Positions 41,830-50,739 of a stretch of DNA of 64,000 nucleotides are shown in pieces. A model generated the notes under the pieces. The model made no database searches, was not told the DNA's origin, and saw only the letters and a list, made by a program, of their open reading frames with translations. Position 1 is the stretch's first letter; each line of letters opens with the position of its first letter. The DNA is from a virus: positions 62,001-126,000 of the IMG/VR virus record IMGVR_UViG_3300012964_000010, one strand, 5' to 3'. A program made the position numbers and the translations under genes.

Positions 41830-41910
41830 ATAGACATCTAATATCGTAGAGGCCACCATCTTCAGGGAATCGGGCATACCACCAAGGACTTACTTTCGTA
41901 CCCAGGCTTC

Positions 41911-42288
41911 TTAGATTGTTCCTTCTGGTCCAAGTTCTGCTTGTAATTTCTTAATTAAGGCAAGCTTGGATTCTCTATCTTTTAATTCTTTCTTATGTTT
42001 TCGAACAAGCGCGGCGTCGGCCCTCTTTTTCTTCTCTTCGGCTTCTTTTCTCTTTTCTTCTTTCACCAAAGTCTTATAATCGGAGATTGTTTTTGCAATA
42101 AATTTCTTAGGTTCAGCTGGTTGTTCCATGATCTGGAATCCCATGCGATAGGATGCTTGTACCAAGTCATCGAATTCTTCGTCGGTTACTTCTTCCCAAT
42201 TAGTAATACTCTGTAAAATTGTTTCGTAATCATCGCCGTAATTATAATAGCAATTTTTAGTAATGATAATAGCAATCTTGTGTGCCAT
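41911..42288 (-). CDS. Hypothetical charged protein, 125 aa
   Basis: Begins MAHKIAIIITKNCYYNYGDDYE. C-terminal half is a long Lys/Glu helix (KEEKRKEAEEKKKRADAALVRKHKKELKDR). Not recognised. Confidence 0.65.
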   Translation of the reverse strand: MAHKIAIIITKNCYYNYGDDYETILQSITNWEEVTDEEFDDLVQASYRMGFQIMEQPAEPKKFIAKTISDYKTLVKEEKRKEAEEKKKRADAALVRKHKKELKDRESKLALIKKLQAELGPEGTI

Positions 42289-42306
42289 ATAATACCTCTA
42301 TTAAGT

Positions 42307-42372
42307 CAGAATGTGCTTTTTAGTTTCATTTACTGTGAAATTGTTTTAATTTGCTGAATACATTCTTTAGGA
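42307..42372 (-). repeat. Bulged-stem element S4
   Basis: Outer strands AGAATGT/ACATTCT; leader CCTAAAGA, inner hairpin TTTCA-CAGTAAA-TGAAA. Ends at the start of tRNA-Tyr. Confidence 0.5.
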
Positions 42373-42375
42373 ATC

Positions 42376-42461
42376 TGGTGGAGCAGATAGGATTCGAACC
42401 TATTCAGCCTAAGGCGCCTGATTTACAGTCAGGAGAGACTCTCCAACGTCCCCGCTACTCC
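42376..42461 (-). tRNA. tRNA-Tyr (GTA)
   Basis: Class II, acceptor GGAGTAG/CTGCTCC, stem CCTGA/TCAGG, loop CTGTAAA, CCA encoded. Confidence 0.88.
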
Positions 42462-42468
42462 AAATTTT

Positions 42469-42543
42469 CCATATTAAAACACACTGCTGTCCACTTCAGC
42501 CAGCGCGCCAGAGGGATTCGAACCCAAGTGTGTTTTAATATGG
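42469..42543 (-). ncRNA. 17-bp inverted repeat enclosing T-arm and D-arm (YrlA-like)
   Basis: Arms ccatattaaaacacact/agtgtgttttaatatgg pair perfectly. Inside, the minus strand has T-loop GGG-TTCGAAT-CCC, a short GC-rich linker and a perfect D-arm GCTG-AAGTGGA-CAGC. Acceptor halves overlap and cannot both pair, so this is an elbow without acceptor, like 18850-18960. Confidence 0.5.
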
Positions 42544-43849
42544 AAATAGCAGCCAGGGAGTCACGTTTGCTTATTCTGTCCACTGTGTAGTTTGCTTTCT
42601 CTTGAGCTTTGCCGCTAAACGAACCGCATTACTCCGCTACAGTCCCTTGCGAGGACGCCACATTACCATATTAAAACATACTACGGAGTCGAACCGCCTT
42701 GCCGCGACTTCCCCACCGGGGGTTTTGACATCTTCCAGTAGCAGAATTTCCGCCGCTAAACGGATCTGATAGTAAATGCTAATATGTTTTAATATGGTAG
42801 GCCCGTTCGGTAACGATCCGAATTTTACTGGTTAAAAGCCAGTTACTTCACCTTAAAGTTTCAAGCCCATATATAATCTGTATCGATTGTCTTTTTCGTG
42901 CCAATCGAAGATCATACATGGGATCTAAGATTGACACATGCGTTTTGCATGTTTCATAATTTTTCCTAATTATAGTGGAGCACACTATAGCAGACTTGCA
43001 CTGCTCACTGTTTTTCTTTAATGCACTCTAATATAATTCGGAGGATTGAGACTACATCCTTCACGTTAGAACTTTGGAGATTATAGTAAACCTTGCGAGT
43101 TCACCTTCTTCCGATATCCACATAAACCCTTAGCGGTATCTATGTATCCTAACAACATCGCCGTTTTAAGTCAGGCGGTAGACTTGACATGATGTTCTAC
43201 TCTGTGTTTTCTTTCCCGTCTGCCTTGCGAGCAGTTCACAGTCGCTAAACCGTTCCGAAACGTCTTTCACAAACTAATGTTGCCTTGCGAGCTTCATTAG
43301 ACTTAGTTACCTTGCGGCCTAAGTATTAGATGTCTTTCAAACATCACCGAAGTAGTCTTTGCGTTTAGTTCATATAACAAAAATGAGTGTCTTCCGACAA
43401 TCTACTGTGATGTGCTACTTCAGTTGCTGAATATCTTGTTAGATACCCAATACAACACACCACGTACCGTTCACCTGCCGGTTAATAAGTCGTCTTTCAC
43501 GATCAATGTCATTTTGAGTGCCACTAACCATTCATACTGCATATAAGCCCTTGCCTGCGAAAACTCGGACAAATACACTACCCTTTCTCATACTATCTGA
43601 CAAGTTGGTTTGTTGTGAGGTCAGCACCACCTGTTACTCTTTGTTAACTGGCGTTCCCCTTACGGGCGTCTAAGTTAACATTCTTTCCACAACACTTGCT
43701 TCAATATTACCTCACCCGGTGTTATCAGATAAGGATGCCTTTCGGCACTGAGCAGGCTTGCATAGGTGAACCATTTAACTGGCGCTGGTATGTAGACATT
43801 CCAGCTTTGGGTGTATTGCTACACTTATTCTAAAGAGACTATGCTCCCA
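42544..43849 (-). ncRNA. 1.3 kb ORF-free region, candidate giant structured RNA
   Basis: No ORF on either strand. Rich in short hairpins, repeated CTCGCAAGG and TTTAGCG-type loops, and inverted repeats (for example 42664-42680 with 42783-42799). Flanked by tRNA-Tyr and a perfect 16-bp hairpin. Giant phage RNAs such as GOLLD and ROOL sit beside tRNAs in this way. No match to either was confirmed. Confidence 0.35.
42664..42799 (-). repeat. 17-bp inverted repeat box with T-arm
   Basis: Arms taccatattaaaacata/tatgttttaatatggta, nearly the same as at 42469. The interior has a long hairpin with TTTAGCGG loop and a CGG-TTCGACT-CCG T-arm next to the 3' arm. Confidence 0.5.
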
Positions 43850-43892
43850 AGTCTTTATACAAATACATTCTTTGCATTTGTATAAAGACTTG
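43850..43892 (-). terminator. Perfect 16-bp hairpin
   Basis: aagtctttatacaaat/atttgtataaagactt around an 11-base loop. Lies between the TctC gene and the ORF-free region; likely a terminator or RNA-processing site. Confidence 0.6.
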
Positions 43893-43969
43893 CTTTATAC
43901 GTTAGTTAATTGCTTAACATGTATCTATTGTAGTATAAACATACTGCAACGTCAACCTGGTTTAGACGA

Positions 43970-44878
43970 TTATTTCTTCAAGAATTGCAACTTGTTAGCC
44001 CAATACATTGTCCATTTCTTGTATGTTGCATTTGTATGCTCCATATCAAGATTTGCAGGAATACATAGATCACTGGCGTATGCACCGGGCAAACCTTGCG
44101 AAGAATTTGCTGCTTTTCTTAAGATATTATGCAACTCTTCAATTATGGTAGGATCAATATCGGATCTTGCAACTATTTGGTAATTACTAACTAAATTTTC
44201 AAATCCCGAAATACCAGCACTATTAAAAGAACTAAAGTATGAATGATTTCCACTACCACTGGATCCAATTGCATTCAATTTGCCATCTACAATATATTGT
44301 TGTAAAAATGCAGGAAGATCGACATTAAGGTCAAGATTGCCTCCAATAACATCAAGTGTTGGTTGCAATGTGCCTTGATAACCAATAAAAATTAATTCAG
44401 TATTAGGCAGGGCAAGTTGAAGTTGGCGAGCAAGCGCTTCTGTTAGACTACCCTGGATCATACCGATGCTAAGTCGTTTCTGTTTCCTGAGGTCATTAAT
44501 TGTTTTATATTTGGCGCTGGTAATAATATATGGTTGACCGGTACACTCGATTAAAACAGGACGGAAGTCCTCAACCCGATAACTTTGGTCGGGATAAAAC
44601 TGTGGACGGACAAAAAAACTACTTGAACTACTTAATAATGCAATACCTTTGTAGTTTGATACATAATTTGCTGCTATTGTGCCGCCGGCACCGGGCTTAT
44701 TTTCAAAGATAAAATTATATTTGTCTTGTTGAATATTAGCTTCTGCAATAATCAACCTAATAAAATTAGCCTGTTGACTTCCGATTGCAAATGGCCATAC
44801 AATGGGTACAGTTTGTTTTTCAGTAGCAAAAACTGAAAAAGAAATCATAGCAAGTAACATAATAATTATTTTTTTCAT
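43970..44878 (-). CDS. TctC/Bug-type substrate-binding protein (2 of 4)
   Basis: 302 residues. Signal MKKIIIMLLAMISFSVFATE. VPIVWPFAIGSQQANFIRLI, ENKPGAGGTIAANYVSNYKG and GYQGTLQPTLDVIGGNLDL are family patterns. Periplasmic. No transporter membrane genes nearby. Confidence 0.8.
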   Translation of the reverse strand: MKKIIIMLLAMISFSVFATEKQTVPIVWPFAIGSQQANFIRLIIAEANIQQDKYNFIFENKPGAGGTIAANYVSNYKGIALLSSSSSFFVRPQFYPDQSYRVEDFRPVLIECTGQPYIITSAKYKTINDLRKQKRLSIGMIQGSLTEALARQLQLALPNTELIFIGYQGTLQPTLDVIGGNLDLNVDLPAFLQQYIVDGKLNAIGSSGSGNHSYFSSFNSAGISGFENLVSNYQIVARSDIDPTIIEELHNILRKAANSSQGLPGAYASDLCIPANLDMEHTNATYKKWTMYWANKLQFLKK

Positions 44879-44896
44879 ACATCCCTATTAATAAAA

Positions 44897-44930
44897 TAAA
44901 AGGTGCGGAAAAATCGCACCTTTTATTTAG
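44897..44930 (-). terminator. Intrinsic terminator
   Basis: AAAAGGTGCGA/CCGCACCTTTT with a short T-rich loop, then TTTATTTT on the minus strand. Closes the ferritin-like gene. Confidence 0.75.
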
Positions 44931-44964
44931 TGATATATAAGTATGATACAACAAATATTGATAC

Positions 44965-45660
44965 TTAATGTAATTCAGACATCGGAATATGTTGTTTGAT
45001 ACAACGAAGATCCCACAATATTTCAATAAATTGCTCTGCGAGTCTTGCTGCCTTCATTTGTGCATCCTCATCTATTACTAGTTGTTCTAGAGAATGACGA
45101 CCAAGACTCGCATGAAATTTTTCATCTGCAGCAATCTCGGCGTACTTTGTTCGGATTAATTCGTTTGGCGCGCACTCTGCTTGCATTAACCAATTTCTGT
45201 GCGCCATTCCTTCGGCGATATATTGATATACTGCTAGCGCAATCGGATCATCTGCGCATTCAAATCGTTCTAGTAGTTCTGCAGGACGAATAGTTTCGGT
45301 GTTAGCATCACTTAATTGTTTCTGACGAATTTTTTCTAAAGTTGCTTCAACATCAAGTTCATGTCCTAACATATCTTCAACAATTTCCTTAACATACATG
45401 AAGTGTTTAGCTTCGTCGAATGCTTGTTTACTTAGAAGAAACATTTCTTTTGCTGAGGTATTGACAGATAATGCCCCAACTCGCTTGCTAATCTGAACAC
45501 AATTCATACGTTCGTTGATCATACGACGAGAGAAATATTCAATCATATCTTCTTTAGATGGTTTAGATTCGAAATATGATTTCACACTCCTCTCATGAAA
45601 TTGATAAAGTGGTTCACAATCCTGTGCTAATTTTTCTGTAAATTGTTTCGGTGTTAACAT
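44965..45660 (-). CDS. Ferritin-like di-iron protein
   Basis: 231 residues, four-helix layout. NERMNCVQISKRV, then AFDEAKHFMYVKE give one E/ExxH pair and EGMAHRNW plus AADEKFHASLG the second. Typical of di-iron oxygenase or ribonucleotide reductase-like folds. Substrate unknown. Confidence 0.7.
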   Translation of the reverse strand: MLTPKQFTEKLAQDCEPLYQFHERSVKSYFESKPSKEDMIEYFSRRMINERMNCVQISKRVGALSVNTSAKEMFLLSKQAFDEAKHFMYVKEIVEDMLGHELDVEATLEKIRQKQLSDANTETIRPAELLERFECADDPIALAVYQYIAEGMAHRNWLMQAECAPNELIRTKYAEIAADEKFHASLGRHSLEQLVIDEDAQMKAARLAEQFIEILWDLRCIKQHIPMSELH

Positions 45661-45671
45661 ATTAGTTCTCC

Positions 45672-46637
45672 TTAGAATTTCTTACCATTTGAAAGGCTGC
45701 TAAGTAACCCAGGACTAAAATATGTATTATACTTGTTGTACAAACCTCTGGTAGCAAGTTCAAAACGACTACGCTCTTTGGTAGACATTTTAATTGTAGG
45801 TATACCTTCTGCTGCTGCTTTTGTTTGAATAATTGTATTATCAGCTAGACTATCTTCTCTCTCGATTTTAGCAGCACGCATGGCTGCGGCGGCGAAGATT
45901 TTTTGCACGTCTTCACCAAGTTTCTCCCAACACTGTTTATTAATAACTAAGCTAGTCAAGAATAGACTATGCTCGTTGTCGTTAATATAGTTGGTATGTT
46001 TATTTTGTTCAAGAATAAAATAGCGAGTATAAGTAGTTTCACCGCCATCTATCTCATTAAATTCGAGCTTTGATGTAAGATCTTCGATAAAAGTAGGAAT
46101 TGGTGTAGCTCCGACAACAGCAAAGGTATCCATAGAGACTGGATTCTTGCCACAACCGATGTTCAATTGATAAAAATCTTCCAATTTTTCAATTGCGTGT
46201 TTACTCGGGACAATACGAAAACCGCCACTATATGTGAATGTTAACCCGCGAATATTACTGTGATCGGCAACCTTGGCTAACATTTTCTGACCAATTTCCC
46301 CATCAATTACCTTTTGTGCAATGTCATGATCATTAAAAAGGAAAGGCATTGACAATGCAAACATATCCTTATCGATATTACCGAGTGTATTAGCATACAC
46401 AGTGGCCATGTCAATCGTACCGTTATTGATTAAATTAATAATCTTTTCACGATCTGTGGTTAGATTGGTTAGATTTTGATCTGCTAATCTATTCCATTCT
46501 TTTAAATCAATAACATTTATCTTATAACGACCATTTGTTTCAGCAAATATTTCATCAGAGAAACTCTGCGCCGCTTTAATAAAAACATGATAAGGCTCGT
46601 GTGCTAATACCCAATTCAATGTAGTACATTGTGACAT
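45672..46637 (-). CDS. DctP/TRAP-type substrate-binding protein without signal peptide
   Basis: 321 residues. FIKAAQSFSDEIFAETNGRYKI, NNGTIDMATVYANTLGNID, MPFLFNDHDIAQKVIDGEIGQ and SMDTFAVVGATPIPT match DctP solute receptors. Unlike those, it starts MSQCTTLNWVLAHEP with no export signal, so it would stay in the cytoplasm or virion. Followed after 11 bases by the ferritin-like gene. Confidence 0.75.
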   Translation of the reverse strand: MSQCTTLNWVLAHEPYHVFIKAAQSFSDEIFAETNGRYKINVIDLKEWNRLADQNLTNLTTDREKIINLINNGTIDMATVYANTLGNIDKDMFALSMPFLFNDHDIAQKVIDGEIGQKMLAKVADHSNIRGLTFTYSGGFRIVPSKHAIEKLEDFYQLNIGCGKNPVSMDTFAVVGATPIPTFIEDLTSKLEFNEIDGGETTYTRYFILEQNKHTNYINDNEHSLFLTSLVINKQCWEKLGEDVQKIFAAAAMRAAKIEREDSLADNTIIQTKAAAEGIPTIKMSTKERSRFELATRGLYNKYNTYFSPGLLSSLSNGKKF

Positions 46638-46666
46638 AATAAATCCCTAGATAAACTGTTATATGT

Positions 46667-46675
46667 TATTTATCA
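46667..46675 (-). promoter_or_regulatory. Late-promoter-like box TGATAAATA
   Basis: On the minus strand, 30 bases before the DctP-like ATG. Confidence 0.5.
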
Positions 46676-46719
46676 CTGCCAATAAATTAACAGATAATCA
46701 AGAGAAGATATTATATCAG

Positions 46720-47163
46720 TTATTGAGATAGCAATTCTTTAGCACACCTAGAAGCAACTGCACCGTCGTATAATCCTTCGAAGCGAAACTTAAATTCTTT
46801 CAACAGCAGCCCCATTGCCTTAGGGCCAGTAAGATTAAGTTCGCTAATCAATTCAGTGAGTTTAAGTTTAATATCATCTTCACTGAGCTGAACCGGAATA
46901 AACTTATTAAGAATATTATTTTCTTCATTTAATGTAGAAATTGTCTCACCGTCAGTTACCTGGGCGAGTGTAAGGTTGTTGTTGTTCAGAAATTTCTTAA
47001 CTACTGCAATAGTCTCCGCATCAGTTGTATCGCGTCCTGCATTCTTGCCAATCATTGTTGCTTCAGACAACAATGTTGTAAGGAGTGAGGATGCTTTGGC
47101 ATTTCGCGCCTTGCGTGCTTCAATTGAAGCAGCTTTAATTTTTGCTAAGAGAATCATATTCAC
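46720..47163 (-). CDS. GatB/YqeY-family protein
   Basis: 147 residues. RNAKASSLLTTLLSEATMIGKNAGR, FIPVQLSEDDIKLKLTELI, and LKEFKFRFEGLYDGAVASRCAKELL follow YqeY, related to the tRNA-binding tail of GatB amidotransferase. Its exact role is unknown; tRNA binding is plausible. Start at MNM or MILLAKIKAA. Confidence 0.8.
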   Translation of the reverse strand: MNMILLAKIKAASIEARKARNAKASSLLTTLLSEATMIGKNAGRDTTDAETIAVVKKFLNNNNLTLAQVTDGETISTLNEENNILNKFIPVQLSEDDIKLKLTELISELNLTGPKAMGLLLKEFKFRFEGLYDGAVASRCAKELLSQ

Positions 47164-47184
47164 CTTTCAATCTAACATTATATT

Positions 47185-47274
47185 TGGAGGAAGATGTGGG
47201 ATTCGAACCCACGGACCGTTTTAATGATCGTCACTTTAGCAAAGTGATGCAATAAACCTCTCTACCAATCTTCC
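47185..47274 (-). tRNA. tRNA-Ser (GCT)
   Basis: Class II, acceptor GGAAGAT/ATCTTCC, stem TCACT/AGTGA, loop TTGCTAA, CCA encoded. Decodes AGC/AGU. Confidence 0.9.
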
Positions 47275-47279
47275 ATATC

Positions 47280-47356
47280 TGGCAACCCCTGTCGGACTCG
47301 AACCGACGTCTTTATGGCTCAGAACCATACCGCTCTTCCTGTTAAGCTACGAGGCA
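47280..47356 (-). tRNA. tRNA-Gln (CTG)
   Basis: Stem TATGG/CCATA, loop TTCTGAG, discriminator G, CCA encoded. Acceptor has two mismatches. Confidence 0.75.
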
Positions 47357-47359
47357 ATA

Positions 47360-47797
47360 TTATTTCTTTACTGCAATCATGAGCACTACACAACCAGATT
47401 CGTTGTCTTCGAGTTCCATTGAGTGTATCTTTTCATGATTGAATTCATATACATGATTTAATTCTACAATTGCTGTTTCGTCTTCTGCTGTAATTTGCGA
47501 ATCACCATCTGGCAGTATGACCGGAATAACAAAGGTTCTTGGTTCAAAGACTGCTTGATCCAACAGATCTATGTGTGGCTCAGCACCTTTGCATACACTG
47601 AAATATACAAAATCTAACTTCGATTTATCAACACCTGCAATCTTACCAACACTTTCTAATACAGCATCGTTGGATGCTCTGTGTGTTTGAAACTTTTTAG
47701 GTGTGTTTGTCTTGTAATTCTCAAACTTTATACATTCTGCATTATCTACAATAGATTGTGGAATACAGATATCTCCGTGATTAATAATCTTATTCAT
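47360..47797 (-). CDS. Hypothetical protein, possible 2OG-oxygenase fold
   Basis: 145 residues. PHIDLLDQAVFEPRTFVIPVIL gives an HxD-like pair followed by Arg, and YEFNHEKIHSM a later His, in the order expected of a double-stranded beta-helix 2OG-Fe(II) enzyme. This is a motif-level guess. Confidence 0.5.
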   Translation of the reverse strand: MNKIINHGDICIPQSIVDNAECIKFENYKTNTPKKFQTHRASNDAVLESVGKIAGVDKSKLDFVYFSVCKGAEPHIDLLDQAVFEPRTFVIPVILPDGDSQITAEDETAIVELNHVYEFNHEKIHSMELEDNESGCVVLMIAVKK

Positions 47798-47819
47798 TAA
47801 GTTTCCCGAGTTTCTCTAA

Positions 47820-47914
47820 TGGCGCCGCAGACTGGACTTCGTACCAGTATCTCAGAGTGAACCACTAAGCATTTTTAGATTTATCAACCTATGCATATGT
47901 TAAACTACCGCAGC
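47820..47914 (-). tRNA. Divergent tRNA, Glu-like
   Basis: Acceptor GCTGCGG/CTGCGGC with wobbles, discriminator G, CCA encoded. An enlarged D-arm region and a 9-base loop TGGTTCACT on CTTAG/CTGAG; the T-loop TACGAAGT is off-consensus. May be degenerate. Confidence 0.5.
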
Positions 47915-47920
47915 AAAAAA

Positions 47921-47991
47921 TGGCAACCCTGGTTGGAATCGAACCAACTCTCCAAGTTTCAAAGACTTGTCCCTCTCCAAGAGTCAGGGCA
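47921..47991 (-). tRNA. tRNA-Gln (TTG)
   Basis: Stem CAAGT/ACTTG, loop CTTTGAA, discriminator G, CCA encoded. Second Gln(TTG) gene. Confidence 0.8.
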
Positions 47992-47997
47992 ATATTC

Positions 47998-48072
47998 TGG
48001 GATCGCTAATGGGATTCGAGCCCATCTTTCCATCTTGAGAGGATGGCGTCCTAACCAATAGACGATAGCGAT
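47998..48072 (-). tRNA. tRNA-Glu (CTC)
   Basis: Acceptor ATCGCTA/TAGCGAT, stem CCATC/GATGG, loop CTCTCAA, CCA encoded. Decodes GAG. Confidence 0.88.
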
Positions 48073-48145
48073 ATTGTATAGTGGCCCACCGTCCTATCTT
48101 TTCGTTCGGTCTAATGTTATACATTTCGATAACAAAAGGCATATA

Positions 48146-48223
48146 TGGTGCCACTGGTCAGACTCGAACTGACAACACACAACTTTTCAGGCTGCTGCTC
48201 TACGCGATTGGAGCTACAGTGGC
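48146..48223 (-). tRNA. tRNA-Phe (GAA)
   Basis: Acceptor GCCACTG/CAGTGGC, loop CTGAAAA on GCAGC/GTTGT, CCA encoded. Has a 10-base D-loop. Confidence 0.85.
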
Positions 48224-48230
48224 ATTTTAT

Positions 48231-48303
48231 TGGACCCCCATAAAGGACTCGAACCTTTGCAAGCTGGTTTCGAAGACCGGCCGCCAAATCCATTGGATGG
48301 GAG
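48231..48303 (-). tRNA. tRNA-Arg (TCG)
   Basis: Acceptor CTCCCAT/ATGGGGG, loop CTTCGAA, CCA encoded. One stem mismatch. Decodes CGA. Confidence 0.85.
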
Positions 48304-48310
48304 ATTAAAT

Positions 48311-48386
48311 TGGTCGCGTAGACTGGATTCGAACCAGTGTATTCATCCTTATGAGGGAGGCGCTCTAGCCACTCTGCCACTACGCG
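48311..48386 (-). tRNA. tRNA-Met (CAT)
   Basis: Acceptor CGCGTAG/CTACGCG, loop CTCATAA, CCA encoded. Could be elongator Met or lysidine-type Ile. Confidence 0.85.
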
Positions 48387-48394
48387 ATACTATT

Positions 48395-48453
48395 CAGACT
48401 ACGCTTTTTTCACTATAAGTAAATTTTTAAATTTGCCGAATGTAGTCTTTAGA
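48395..48453 (-). repeat. Bulged-stem element S5
   Basis: Outer strands AGACTAC/GTAGTCT, leader TTCTAAAGA, inner AAATTTAAAAATTT segment and hairpin TTTAC/GTGAA. Confidence 0.5.
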
Positions 48454-48458
48454 ATTAT

Positions 48459-49487
48459 TTACTTGAACTGCTGAAATATATTATTAATTTCATCTAAACT
48501 TTTATCTTCCCATCCCACAAGTTCTCGAACTAATGTTCGGTCATCTATATGACTAAACATTTCTTTTAATATTTGTGCCTGTATAATAGAATGACTACAA
48601 AGATAATCGTCGATGCTTCCTGTATCTTTCCAATTACGAAAAGATTCAAACCATTGAAGATTTTGTTGTGCTTGAACGTAATTAGGATGATAATTCTTCA
48701 CATACGATGTATCATAATTATCACTAATGTCGCTATTATACAATATGTGGTTTAATATGTCAATGAAATAATCAGTAACCACATCATAGCACGATAATTC
48801 AAACACTTTTGATCTCACATCAAGTGTGGCTAACTTTTCTAAATGAGGATATGTTATAGAATTTACTTCATGTGGTTGTAATCTTCCACGTTCCTTATAC
48901 CACGACACTTCTTTGTCGATTAACGCTTCTAACACAGAAAAATCCATTGGGTGGCCGCGATGAAATAATGTTGGTGTCTTAACAGCAAAATTTCTAAAAC
49001 CTAATGTATTACAATTGAACGGGTCGTGCCCTGTAATTCCTGAATTTTTAAATCTGATGGACAAATAAGTCGGCCATTTAGTGGTGCAATTTATTTCTCC
49101 ATAGGCTTTGATTATTGAATCATTATTATCATGAATGTTAATGATAACACCATCGGGATCGTAACGAAGTATCATGCTGGCGGCGAACTCTGTGTCACCC
49201 TTTTCTCGATTACTAACATCTCCTGCCACATTAATTATATAAATTCTATAATCAGTTGGTCTATTTGCTAACACCCATGTCAGGTGTTGAAAAATAGTCT
49301 GATGAGTGGGAATCCTTACATGTCCATGTGACGTGCCTATACCACCAAACTGGCGAGAATCGATGTTATTCAACGGATTTAACGTAGTTATACGCGATTG
49401 GTCTATGTCAGATGCACTAATTGCCCAGTTCACATAAGATCCACTAAATCCTGCAGGATACAATAGATAAACATTTCGCTTTAGCAT
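48459..49487 (-). CDS. Sulfotransferase-like or glycan-related protein
   Basis: Start MLKRNVYLLYPAGFSGSYVNW; YPAGFSGSY resembles a phosphosulfate-binding loop, and IYIINVAGDVSNREKGDTEF follows. About 342 residues. The mapping to a family is weak. Confidence 0.5.
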   Translation of the reverse strand: MLKRNVYLLYPAGFSGSYVNWAISASDIDQSRITTLNPLNNIDSRQFGGIGTSHGHVRIPTHQTIFQHLTWVLANRPTDYRIYIINVAGDVSNREKGDTEFAASMILRYDPDGVIINIHDNNDSIIKAYGEINCTTKWPTYLSIRFKNSGITGHDPFNCNTLGFRNFAVKTPTLFHRGHPMDFSVLEALIDKEVSWYKERGRLQPHEVNSITYPHLEKLATLDVRSKVFELSCYDVVTDYFIDILNHILYNSDISDNYDTSYVKNYHPNYVQAQQNLQWFESFRNWKDTGSIDDYLCSHSIIQAQILKEMFSHIDDRTLVRELVGWEDKSLDEINNIFQQFK

Positions 49488-49529
49488 GTAATATGCATCT
49501 CCATATAAGAAAAGTTTTTGAGGATCCAT

Positions 49530-49663
49530 CTCTGGATTTGTCTCGAATGGGCGAGTTTTAACAAACTATACTTCACGGTCAAACTAAGGATGGTTCACCA
49601 TCATCCGTTACTTAGGACTCAAGCCCACCGTCTACCTCAAAATCGGTAAGAAATCAATCCGTA
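49530..49663. other. Intergenic, no gene seen
   Basis: About 130 bases between the sulfotransferase-like gene and the AlaRS fragment. No clear fold or ORF. Confidence 0.35.
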
Positions 49664-50428
49664 TTATGACAATCCTGTTATATCAATCCCGTGTGTTTCC
49701 CACCACCACTCACTGGGCTGATTATTGTGTTTCTTTGAAAGTTGATTATACTTTTTCTGTTGCTTAAGAAATCTATCTTTCTCTTTATCAAAGAGTTCAT
49801 TATTCCAGTAACCATTTTCAACAATTATTTTTCGTATGAGTCGACGCAGTATGTATCCCTGTTTGGTCGGTCCGGGAAGTATTCCTTCGTTGACCAAACA
49901 TTCCAATACAAACCGAATCTTATCATGATTAGTCATTGGATATATTTCAGAAACAAACTGTTCTATTCTCTCTAATCCGAATCCAACATCTAAACATGTA
50001 CCAAACGGATTTACTATATTACCAATCTCCACGTCCTTGTAATAGAATTCAGTGCAATAACTTTCGTTTGTGCCATCACTCCATATACACTCTGTATCCG
50101 GTCGAACTTCAACCTTATACATATCATAATAACCTATCCACTCTGTCATCTTATCTGGATGAATTGTTACATAATCAGGTGTTATTCCCAGTTTATTCAG
50201 GAATTCATAGAAAAATTGAATTCCGTCCTTCAATTGCCAGTGTCTAAATGAAAATAGTCCAATCATATGGAAGCCCAAATGATGCCCATCTAATTCATCA
50301 AGGTCATGCAACCTAACACAGCGTTGCACATCAACTAAAGTGATATTTGAGCAACCCGTATCAGAAAACTTCTGTTTATGTTTTTGCATTCCAGATGTGG
50401 TCAACAATGTTGTCGAGTCTGGCGGCAA
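49664..50428 (-). CDS. Alanyl-tRNA synthetase catalytic-domain fragment
   Basis: 254 residues from an internal TTG. PDSTTLLTTSGMQKHKQKFSD, DVQRCVRLHDLDELDGHHLG and CLDVGFGLERIEQF are AlaRS motifs 1-3; QGYILRRLIRKIIVENG begins the tRNA-recognition domain, after which editing and C-terminal domains are missing. The frame is protein-like back to about 50530 (TLTYQIYVQHCIDYG) but has no start; an ATG after GGAGG at 50531-50533 is in another frame. Frame break or altered start. Confidence 0.75.
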   Translation of the reverse strand: MPPDSTTLLTTSGMQKHKQKFSDTGCSNITLVDVQRCVRLHDLDELDGHHLGFHMIGLFSFRHWQLKDGIQFFYEFLNKLGITPDYVTIHPDKMTEWIGYYDMYKVEVRPDTECIWSDGTNESYCTEFYYKDVEIGNIVNPFGTCLDVGFGLERIEQFVSEIYPMTNHDKIRFVLECLVNEGILPGPTKQGYILRRLIRKIIVENGYWNNELFDKEKDRFLKQQKKYNQLSKKHNNQPSEWWWETHGIDITGLS

Positions 50429-50575
50429 AATACTGGAAATAAATTCTACATTTAGTCCATAATCTATACAGTGTTGAACATAGATTTGATATGTAAGTGT
50501 ATCTTTTACATTGCGTTTAGCGGTGACATAGCATCCTCCGTAGATTAAAAAGAAATTAAAAACTAATTATAAATT

Positions 50576-50662
50576 TGGAGGAGAATAATGGGATCGAACC
50601 ATCACCTATTACTAAGTGGACCAACTTTCCAAGTTGGTTAGTGCCCAGCACATCTACTCTCC
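50576..50662 (-). tRNA. tRNA-Ser (GGA)
   Basis: Class II, stem CCAAC/GTTGG, loop TTGGAAA, CCA encoded. Near-duplicate of 51293. Confidence 0.88.
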
Positions 50663-50739
50663 ATATTGGCCACCGACCATTGTTTCACATTATATAATAC
50701 AGATGTATTAGAGATTATATGGTTCAGTGTTAAATTATT

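Noticed and set aside
42544-43849. CRISPR array
   Set aside because: Short words recur but spacing and repeat length are irregular.
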